DNA of 64,000 nucleotides, taken from NCBI GenBank assembly GCA_903813345.2, contig CAIIXF020000006.1, positions 24,125,936 to 24,189,935 of the forward strand, in the 5' to 3' direction. Below, one piece after another: positions 51,001 through 63,000 of this stretch; the first letter of the stretch is position 1; every line of letters begins with the position of its first letter. A program made the translations under genes and the position numbers. Below the pieces are notes generated by a model. The model saw only the letters and a list, made by a program, of their open reading frames with translations, made no database searches and was not told the DNA's origin. The stretch is from Owenia fusiformis. Its lineage: Eukaryota > Annelida > Polychaeta > Sabellida > Oweniidae.

Positions 51001-54000
51001 AAAATAAAGTATGACATTTTTCAGTATACATGTATCTGGTAAGTGGTCAATGCCAATCTAGTGTTGTTGAGAAACTTGGAGAAGAAATTTGGAAAATTGA
51101 AAAGGCAGCCATTTTCTTGAAGTAACTGCATTTCCTGGAGTTACCATAGACCTCTAACCAGATTTAAAGAAGACAATGAAATTATGCTTTCCTGAAAAAA
51201 GCAAGGAAATACACAGATGCTTTCATACTGTATTTTTATCAGAAAATAACATGTGTTGGTATAGCAATTTTTTTAAAATGTTTTCATCCTACCAGAACCT
51301 TAACAACTTACTTTTACTGGATGAGCGTGGTGTAAAAGTGGTTGAAAAATAGCAAATTTTTCTTTATGTAGGTAATTTGTGGTTTATGATTCTACATTGA
51401 TTCTGAAAATATTGGTGTCTAGTTTTTCAGCGTTTTGGAAATATGCAGATTTATACCCCCCTTGTTTGATTTTGAGGGGGGTACTAGGAAAGCCATGTAA
51501 AATTCCTAGAATTTACAAGCAATCATCTTGATATTTACAGGTAATCATCTACTTATCATGTCCTACAAGAGTCATAAGTTTCATCAAAGTAAGTCAACTG
51601 GTTGCTATGGAAATGGAGATCATACGTCAAAAAGTACACATTTTAGTCAAAATGGAAGACACCCCATGAGACAAAACACATATTATTTTCATGTTATTGG
51701 GAAGAAACACTATGAAAACATTTTAGAAAACTTATTCAGAGTATGTTTGATAATATCAAATCAACTGCTGTTTTATCTTATCCACACAGTGAAATCTATT
51801 GCTCATGATTAAATGGCAATGCAAATAAATTTAGAAAGGGGGCGTGGCACTTTTCCAAAGAATTCTTAATTTGTGTCCAAAATTTGGAAGAAAATGAATA
51901 ACCATTTGTCCTGATATTCACAGATATTATTCACATTATTATGTTTGACTAGCATGGAAAGTTTCATCAGTGTTGGTTTACTTTTTACTATAGTATGCAG
52001 ATTTATACCCACTTGGTATAATTTTAAGGGGGGTTCAATGAAAGCCATCTATAATTCCTAGAATATACTGTATACAGCCAATCATCTTGATATTTACAGG
52101 TAATCATCTACATATCATGTCTTACAACCAAGACAATTTTCATTAATGTGTAACAATTGGTTTCTATGGTAACATAAATCATTTTTTCACAAATACACAT
52201 TAAGGGAGGTACTATGAAAGCCATATATAATTCCTAGAATATCTAACCAGTCATCTTGTTATTGACAGATAATCATCTACTCACCATGTTTTTACACATG
52301 ACAAATTTCATAAATGTGGGGCAAATGATTGCTATGGTAGCAGAAATCATCTTTTAAAAAGTACACATTAGGGCGTACTATGAAAGCTATATATAATTCA
52401 TTAAATATCAAAACAATCATTATGATATTTACAGACAATCTTCTACTTATCATGTCCTACCATTATGACAAGTTTCATCAATGTGGGTAGAAATCTATTT
52501 GTTAAAAAAGTACACATTTCGTAAAATTTTAAGACACACCCTAAGACATTGAAAATTTTCATCAAATTGGGAGGAATTAGCATGAATACATTTTAGAAAA
52601 CCTATTTTGAGTACTGTATAACATGAAATATTGCCGTGGATCTAAAGTTGCCGATTGCCGAATGCAAAACAGAAACGGCAACATAAAATTCGGAAATATA
52701 ATTAAGTAATTGAAGATCGATCTTAGTGGGCGATGATATGGTAGTTGTCTGATGTGTGTCAACTTACTGTAATAGGGTATATGTAATTTTCTAACAAGTA
52801 TCAACTTACTATACTTTAATAAAAATCATAAATAAAATACGATAAAATTGAATCTTTATTCCCCAGCTTAAAATTACAATAAAAAGTTAATAATAAAAAT
52901 GTTGCAGTTAAAATGCATGCAGTAAATTCTATACGATATTAAAAGGATTGTCATGTTAAAAAGTTAAAATGTCAGAAGATCTAATTGTATCCAAGTGCTT
53001 TGGAAATCCCAGTATTAAAAGTTTTTAATCCCGATATTAAGTTTTTAATCCTGGTATTAATTGTCCTGAATCTGTCAAATGCAAGTAATCACTCAAATTG
53101 TCACTCTGGGCCATTTGATGCATTGTATTTGCTTATGATAATAAAACTATGCAGAATGCAGCTGTCACATTATGCGTAGGGACATAGTAAATTATAAGCT
53201 GATCTCACTTAGTCATCTTTTATATCATTTGCCTCAAAATCCTCATTAATAGATCTTTCAATGTCTACTTCTGTCAAAGCATCCGTTGCCATCTTTATGT
53301 GACTATATGTCTCTGAGATCATCAGCAGGTGAAATGGGTTGGTCTGGCCAATTTGGCTCTATTTTGCCATCAACAAGTTGCCACGTCACTTGTAATAAAC
53401 AAACTAAGAGATATATACAACTATTACACCCAATTAAAAATACTGGAAAGGCTTCTTAATGAATTCTAAAAACAACGAACAGTTGAAAAAACAGCAGACA
53501 TAAAAAAAGTTGAGAACAAGAGCATGTATTGCTCTGAGTGTAAAACATGTCCGTTGATGACCAGTGATGGCAATAAAACGTCCACTATTGTGATTGATGA
53601 GATGTGATAAGTTTTATGAAATGTTTTCATGCTTATTTCTCCCAAAATGATGAACATATAATGTGCTTATTGTCAAAGGTTGCATGAGTCTTAGATTTTT
53701 ACGAAAATGTGTTCTCTTTTAACAAATGATTTCTGTTACCATAGCAACCAAATTACCAACATTGATGGCACTTGTTATACTGGTAGGACATGTAGACAGA
53801 TGATTACCCATAAATATCAAGATGATTGATTGAATATTTTAGGAATTATACATGGCTTTCATAGTACCCCCTTAATGTGCACTTTTTAACAAATTATTTC
53901 TTTTACCATAGCAACCAATTGACCAGCATTGATGGCACTTGTCATACTGGTAGGACATGATAAGCGGTGCCATGTCCCCTTTATAAATTTACTTGCATTG

Positions 54001-57000
54001 ACATATAATCATCAGCAATAGATTCTACTGTGCGGATAAAATAAAACAGCAGTTGATTTAATGGGCCCCCCCCCCCCCCTTTAATATTATCAAACATACT
54101 CTGAATAAGTTTTCTAAAATGGTTTCATGGTGATTCCTCCCAATTTCATGAAAATAATATGTGTTTTGTCTCATGGGGTATCTTACATTTTGGCAAAAAT
54201 GTGTACTTTTTTAACATATGATCTCCATTTTCATAGCAACCAGTTGATCAACTTTAATGAAACTTGTCATAATGGTAGGACATGATACGTACATGATTAC
54301 CTGGAAAAATCAAGATGATTGGCTCTGTATTCTAGAAATTATATATTGCTTTCCTAGTGCCCCCCTTAAAATTACACCAGGGGGGTATAAATCTGCATAT
54401 TTCCAAAACGCTGAAAAACTAGACACCAATAATTTCAGAATCAATGTAGAATAATAAACCACAAATAACCTACATGAAGAGAAATTTGCTACTTTTCAAA
54501 ACCACTTTTACACCACGCTCATCCAGTATTTTACATAAATGTTACAGAGGATGGTCACCATAATATCCCAGTACATGTAATTATATTAATCCTTGACAAT
54601 ACCTATATAAAAAACAATGCATTAAATTATATACTTTGAATATGTCTTATAGATTAGAAAATGTCATAAAATGTATTGCTCATTCAAACCTTTAGTGGGG
54701 GTGGTGTAAATCCTTGAATTGAGTTCCTACTTTTGCTTACTGTTACAAATGTATATACTGCAACACATAAACATAGTAGGGCAATTACTCCTTTTTGTCT
54801 CCAATCCATACCTTTTTTAATATTTCTAATATATGTTATATGTTGAAAAATTCCTCCTTTTACTTGTGATTTTTGCTACATTTGTCTGGATTCAGTTTTC
54901 AAACAATTCATTTCAGTTATAACCAATATTATTGGTGGAATACTAGTTCTATAAAAACCTTAGGCCAGGAGAAATAAGTTATGTGTTTCTATAGTGAAAT
55001 ACTTTGCCAGTGACCAAACTGAGATGATTCATTGTCATTTGTATTGTCTGGGTTACATTTGCTCCGATTCATCGGTCAGCGCCTGGCAAATTGAGTTTTT
55101 TGTTAAAAATTACATTCAGTTTTGAATAAAATGCTCAATGAGCCGGGCACCGGGCACCACTTGATGAATTGGAGCAAATGTGACTCAGGCAATAGTTGAT
55201 TAAAGACTCTTGTTCAAATAAAAAAAGGTCAGTATTACATCATCATAAAATGAATAAATCTGAAGATACAATGGGCCAGAGAGTACTAAAATCTGTCCAA
55301 AACTCCAATCATACAAACTCGAATACAATTGCAATGAATAAGTAGCTGCAAGCATAATCACTGCACAGAACACACATCATGCACTGCTTGTTGGCTCATT
55401 GGATGTATTGAGTTTTGGACAATTAGAATCCTGTTTTTACTATATGCTCAGTTTGTTGCCCTTTCAAATATTTATTCTGTATTTCTAGCAGTCTAATCAT
55501 AATCCTGTATTTACTATATACTGGACAAAGTTTGTCGCCCTTACACATATCCACTCTACTATACCTAACACCCAGAAATGCATAAGATACTCTGTTAGTC
55601 TAATTGTATTGTTTAGTATATTTTTGCAAGTACCTTATTAACATCTAACAGTCTTCCGATAAACCATTCATAAGGAACAAACAAATAAAAACAAATAACA
55701 TTATCATTACTATTAAGCCAAATGGGTTGCTCATGAACACTAAATGCAAGGTATAGTAGAGTGATATCTTGTCTGTATTGCTAGCAGTCTATGGAGAGCT
55801 TGGTTGTTTCCCCCTTAAGCTATGCTTTAATATTTAACTAATCAAATATTGGATTCAACTATACACCTTTGTCTACCCTTTGCATTCGCTTGACTTCACT
55901 TATTAAAAGAGAGCTTCGTCTTCACTCTATCAAACTAAAATAAACCTGTGAACTCACCGTGCCAATCAGTGTTCGTCGGCCAAATTTGACCGACTATCTT
56001 TATATGGTCATTCCTTCTGACGTCACCGTCGAGCCCGGAATTGACCAATGACATGCGCATATTTAATTAGAACGCATTTGGCATATGTTTCTTTAAGCTC
56101 GCTGATTGGTGGAAGGTCAGCGCGTAGGTCAAAGGTGATGTAGCCAAACTGTCACCGGTACCCGTCGTTTATTTATACAGGCATTCAGGTCCCCAGCTGT
56201 GAGAAGCTTCAAATTTTCAAAGAATTCAACTACAAGTCTAGTTATCTAGTTATCTATGGAGGACAACAAGAGGTTATCCCAAACTATTTAGTGGTCACAT
56301 AAAAATGTGACATTTCAGCACTTCTGAGATGAAAAATCTAAAGTATTCCTAGCTATTTCCATATTATTTTTTCACAAACACTTTTAGTTTTACATGGCTA
56401 TGTGCTTGAAAGTGTAAATAGATGCTTGACATGATAAATACAGTATATGCAACCCGGGATATGCAATATTGAATTATCTCCAAATAAGCAAATAAAAGTT
56501 TAAAAGTTGGCCAGACAAATAAAGCTGAAATTGAAAATTCAATACAGCCGAACAAAATCTTTGAGTCTTTAGAAAAACTATGATGGGCATTTATTGGTGT
56601 AGCATAGCCTACAGCACTGTCATTAAAGAGGGTTACCTTGAATGACTGACTTAATGTTTGTCATTGTGAAATCTTTTAAACATTGCTGCTTTTGATATAC
56701 AAAATGTCAACACATATTTGCTCACAATATTATGAGTTCAATCTTAAGTCAGATTTGAACTTCTGAGAACTTGTAGATGATTTTGAAAAAATGGTCAATT
56801 TGAGGCAATTTAAAAATACCTTTTTGACCGTTTCTACCTTGAGAGGGTCATTAGAGGTCAAGTCTTAAATCTAAAAATCAAATCTGAACTTCTGAGGATT
56901 TGTAGATAATTTTGAGAAAAAAATGGTCAATTTGAAGCAAGTTGAAAAAAGACCTTTTTTTACCTTGAGAAGGTAGTTAAAGACACACTATACTTCACAG

Positions 57001-60000
57001 CCGATAAAATGGTTCAAAATAATTTCTTCTGGCTTCCATTTTATGGTTTAAAACCTTCTTTGGTGATTCTATTTTCACACTATGCATGAAAGTCCATTCA
57101 AAGTCGTCTATTTAACCTTGAAAAGCCATATTTAGACAGAGGATTGAAAGTTGTTCATGACAACTTTCAGTTCATCTTTATTAAGATAAACGGGAAGTGA
57201 ATTTTGAGTCGAGTAAATGATGATAATGTTTTTTATGAATCGGGGAAGTCAAAACATTACAGATAGAAATCATAGTCAGCATTTGAAGATTCCACGGCAA
57301 AATTTGAAATAATTTAAATAGGTGATCTTTTTTATACTTTTATGAATTTGTCTGATATCTGCTTAAATACGGTAGGTATACTGGTCTTGATTGTTAAATT
57401 ACAAAACAGGTTGAGTGAAGAAGATGTCAAAGTCGTTTGATCTCGTCCTAGAAGCAATATTTTGTTATTCTCTATCACCGAATTCCTTTAAAGGTAAAAT
57501 CACAAATCTAAAGTCAGATTTGAACTTCTAAGAACTTGTTGCTTTTGGAAAAAAAGGTCATTGAAGGTCATATCTCAAATCTAATGTCAGATTTGAACTT
57601 CTGAGAACTTGTAGATGATCTTGAAAAACATTTTCAAGGTAGCTAGATATCTTTTTGCATATGTGAATTCATACATCCAAAAGAATGAGTTCCTTCTCTT
57701 CAGTTCCTTTTCGTGACAAGATATCTGAAAGAAAAGTAAGTAATAAAAATGTCAGACCTCATCTTACCTGTATGTATCAGTCATGTGACATCCGAAATCT
57801 TTGACAAAGTCATCTTTGCGTCGACTCTGAAGACTGTTGCCAACTTCGATAAATGCTTCCTTTGACAGCTCATCTATGCTTCTTTTTCTGAAATGTGAAA
57901 CTATGTATGTATACTATTTTTTCATTTTTGGCTTGGCCTTAAGCTGTGCAAGTCATAAAGATCAGATCTGGTAGGATCTTAATCTTAATATTCATAGAAA
58001 TATGAACACAAAAAACGGAAAATTTGTACTTTCCATGAAATAAATAAAGTACAAAGTTATAATAGGGAATCTTTAGAAAATATGCTTGGTATATGACAAG
58101 GAATGTGATAAGCTGAAAATATTTTTACTACATCTAATTCAATCTATTGATTTACAAAAGGTCAGTTTATTAATTTTCAAACTTTAATGAAAATGTGTCA
58201 ATACAATTACATGTAATAATTGTGATGGTATTTATTTAGAATGTCTGTTTTAGACATTAAGGACTGATAAATTATTGGAATACATGCTACAGTTGTTTGT
58301 TAATGTGAATTAGCCATATAGCTGCAGCCAATACAAATCAGCACTTGCGAATGTGTGGTGTGACTTAAAGTGCACAATTAACAGTTTTAAAACAGTTCCT
58401 GCTGCCTCACATTGAATCAAATAGTATTCACCCTATAGGAAGTGATAGGCCAAAATATAGTGGCATTGAATGTGGAAAAGATTATCCTACGAAAGAGAAA
58501 TCAATCTTGAACCATGAATCTTAAGGTGGTATTTGTTTAAACATAGAGGAGAATTATATAAAATTGTGTATTACTTATAAGTGGAAGATATTAACTACAA
58601 CTTGAACTACTCACTTCATTTCACATTAAAAACTACATCCATTGCAAGATAAGGCTGAGTGGCACAAAGTAAACATACTACTTATATCCCTTGTAGAGTT
58701 TGTCATCAAAATATCATCTCGTAACTTGGCTTTACTTTAAAATACATTTGCCCTTTGTTTTTTCCAATATTTGAACTTTCACCATTTCTATCAGGTTATC
58801 AATTTCTCAAAAATATTCAAGGTACACAGATCATTTCTTCGTACCCTTTAAATTCAATTGACTAAGCTACTGTACTTAAATGATAGCTTTGTCAACTCTA
58901 CACTTTTAAAGTGTAAGAGAACCCTCTGAACTCGACAGGCCAGAAGTTTGTTGTCGAAAGAAGGACAATTTTCAATTTTCCTTATATTGTAATTTCTTAC
59001 CCAGAATTGATCAATGTTAAACATTATTTAAACATCTTTCTTGTTGCTTTTTAATTGGTTGAGAAAATGTTGGTGCAGTTGGTTTAAACTGATTATGACC
59101 CGGCTGTGGGTAAAATTCTTTTAACTGTTCAAAGGTTACATTTAAACACTCTGAGGGTGCGTCTGCATCATCAATGGATCAGCATTATGACTATAAGTTT
59201 GATTTTGACCCCAAAGCTTACCCTAATTTAAGTCCTTTCTTTTGATTGGTTTTCATGATTTCTTTCCGGATATCATGATAATCAGGGAACTGTCTGGTTT
59301 TGTTGATGAAGCGTTCAATTCTCTTATTAATATCAGGATACCTGGTTCCTAAAAAAATTATACAATTTAACTTAATATTTATCAAACCATCAATCAAGAA
59401 CTATCCTTCAATATTTAGAACATTCAGAATCTATTGGCTTTGATTTTTTTTGATTTTTATTGCATTTCAAACAAGTGAAAAAGATGTGGAGCTGTCAAAG
59501 TGAATGCAAGCCTCGACTTATGTGAGTTCATGCACTCATAAGGAGTGTGCAGTTTGTATTTACAAATACTTTAAAAGCTTCAACAAGGCATTAACATGCC
59601 AAATGTCACCACCTGCCATTTGTTACAGATGTCGCCGAATGCCAACTGCAAAACACCAGCTGCCAAATGCCATCCACGAAAAAGTTGAAGACTATTACAA
59701 TATCCTAGTGGTGACATAAAACCTCTGATTTTAGATATTTCTTACCTTCAAATTTGAACTTTGTCTCTGTGAGACGGCCTGTTGCATCACTCCTTTCTTT
59801 CAACTGACATATTCGCTTCCAGATCTTCATGAAGTGCCGTTTTAATTTTTCCTCTTGGAGGTATGTTGAATCTTCATGATCCAAATCGCTAAAATCTAAT
59901 TCTTGTTCGCTGAGGGCTTGTATTTTCTTGCTAATTTTCTATAAAATTTTAAAAGGATTAAAAGAACATAGCATGCTCCGTATACACTCCAGCGTATACC

Positions 60001-63000
60001 ACTGTAGAAGTGCATTCTGGGAACTAATGAATAAAAAAAATCATGAAAATTTTCATGATTTCCTAGAATCAAGTGACGTCATAAATGGTGCCGGCATGAT
60101 TTGCTAGAATCAAGCCACGTCATAAATGGTTCGAGATCAACATCAGCATTATTGAGTTGGCTATGGGATATTTTTATGGTTTTTATTGTCGATTGTGTTC
60201 GAATCAACTGTACATTGAACTTAGAGTGGCATAATAAGATTATATAATGGTTCATTCTGTATATCGTGCATTTTATACTCTCGTGAGAATATAATATATT
60301 CACTCGTTCGCTACGCTCACTTGTGAATATATCATATACTCACTCGAGTATAAACACGATACAGAAAGAACCATTATATAACCTCATAATATACATATTA
60401 TATATATCAAGAGTAGAACAAAAATATTATCAATAGAATTATCTATACCTGAGGCTAAATTAATGAGAAATCAGACAGTTTATTTGATAATTTCATTGGA
60501 ATGTACACTATTTGAGATGGTGTCCAACTATCACTGATGTGGAAAAACTAAATTAGCTTAGAGGTGGGTACCCTGCGTGCAGAGTCTAGTTAAACTACAC
60601 TCTGCCTAGTAGAGACCATATTACAGTTTAGTAGCCCCGCCCCCACGACGGGTGCTGGTGACAGTTTGGGTAATAAATCACTTTTGACCTACGCGCTGAC
60701 CTTTCTTCCACCAGTCAGCGAGCTTGAAGAAACATACGCCAAATGCGTTCTAATTAAATATGCGCATGTCATTGGTCAATTCCGGGCTCAACGATGACGT
60801 TAGAAGGAATGACCATATATAGAACGACGGTCAAATTTGGCCGACGAACACTGATTGGCGCGGTGAGTTCACAGGTTTATTTTAGTTTGAAAGAATGAAG
60901 ACGAAGCTCTCTTTTAAGAAGTGAAGTCAAACGAATGCAAAGGTTAAGAGGTGGGGAGTTAAATCATAAAATTCCTTTTGTTTTTCTACAACTGTGGATT
61001 TTTCTACACTATCCTAACTCAAATATGAAACAGGATTCACTATCATGTGGTACAAACTTCGACCGTTAATTTGAATTTTTGACCTACCGGATGTTTGAAA
61101 ATCAAGGATTACGAGTCTCATACTGCACCGTTTTTCTTCAAACTTGTTCCATTCAAAGCATCACAAAAATCCCTTTCTGATGGTACACTATTCTCTTAAT
61201 CAGAGTCCCTACTTCCAGCGGCATTTTGGTCCCCAGCTGTAAGAAGGCCTCAAAGTTTGTACCGCGTGACTATATTCCTTCTATTTAATTGTTTTTTTGA
61301 TTTCACAATCTGGACTAAAATTGGTCAAAATATGCCTATTTTTCATGGTTTTCCTCATTTTCAAGGGGGCGCAATATTGCAAATGGATTTTTAGGAGGGT
61401 GCAAGTGCAAGTCTATATCTAAAATTACAAGTAGGTGCCGCACCGTGCTTTAATGCTGGCAAGATCACTGCCTAATACCTACTTCTAAGAGATCTTCAAG
61501 TTTTTTCAGCTGCTTAGCTGAACCTTTCTTCTTTTCTTTTCTACGTCCTTCACCTTCACTTTGACTTTGTTCTGGATCTAATAAATCGAAATTATGGTTA
61601 GTAACTACAGTAAAACTTTAGAATATGATCACCTCTCTACAGTAAACATCTTAAAATATGAATACAGTAAAACCTGTCTAAGTGGAACACTTTCAGTGCC
61701 TCTACAAAGTGTTCCACTTGGGAGGTCTTTCACTTGTAGAGGTTCATTAAAACATTAAGTCAGTTGGTCTTTGGACTCTGAAAGGTGTTCCACTAACAGA
61801 GGTGTTCCACTTTTAGGATAGGTGTTCTACTTAACAGGTTTAGGTATACTTTCTTTTGACGTTCTATTGAAATGCATGTTGCAAGAAATTTTAATGTGAA
61901 CACCTCTCAATATGAACACTTTGAGCTTTTGCAATCATTTTTCATTATTTAAAGAATTTGATGAATTTTAAAAATGCCTGGAAGACAAGAAACATTACAA
62001 CTGGCCATTTATACATGATTAGCTGTTACACTGTGTGATATCATATTTAGTAATAAATTGCAAGCTATTGTTCAAATAAAAAAATAAATAATGTATTTAC
62101 CATCTTCCAAAGCAACCTTGGCATCATTTAAGAGATCCTCATGATCATCAGGCTTATTTGTATCAGCTAGACCTGAACATCCTTCCCCAGGGTCAGTCCA
62201 TTCCTCAGGGTCTTTCCGACCAGCAGCACCAATATTATGTAATTTGATACTTGTATTTTTGTTGAATATCCTTGAGGCACCAGTTGACTGAGGGGTTTCT
62301 GAATCACTCCTAGAGCCATTCAGGATCGTTTTTGGAGTTCGTTTTGAATCAGGATCCGATGTCGTCTCCTCAGCTTCAAATATGGTTAGTCTATGTAAAG
62401 TTTTGTTAGTTATTTCTCTTGTAGGGGTTAGTTCCAAAATTGGGCTATTAGTTCTTGAGCTATTATCTTTTTGTTTTGAATGATTTTGTTTCAGATGTGT
62501 TGATACAGAAATGTCTGATATATATGTGGAATCCGAGGTTTCAGATAAGCCAAAATCACCATTTTGCTTGCCATTGATTCGGCGTTTCTTTTCATCAGAT
62601 GCTTCAATGCAACTACTATCTGTACCACTACCATCCCCATGGCCACATCGTCTCTTTTTATGCACTTTACTTCCTCTGTATGCCTTAAACTCGTTATTTA
62701 AGTCTCTTATGTGCACAAAAACATTATTTTTGTCCTTGAGTATTTTCATAAGGGTTGTGTTGAGAAGGTTTTGGAGGTCTTCAGAAGCTTTAAACATATC
62801 ACTCGCTGCATGGAATCTTTTCTGAAGGAATCCAACCATTTCTTCATTACCAGTCAGAAAAGGGGTAACCGTACTGCAAAACTGAAATGACAAAATCAAT
62901 TAAATTTCTACAAACAAGGGTAATCTTCAATGAGCATGTTTAAACATTTGGATGATATATAAGATTGAAGAAACTTTTGATTAATTGATTAAAGATGTGT

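Noticed and set aside
53209-53292. 27-codon minus ORF in the core of the 3.2-kb foldback
   Set aside because: Acidic and starts with ATGGC, but there is no paralog, no similarity known to me and no splice partner. Kept only as a note.
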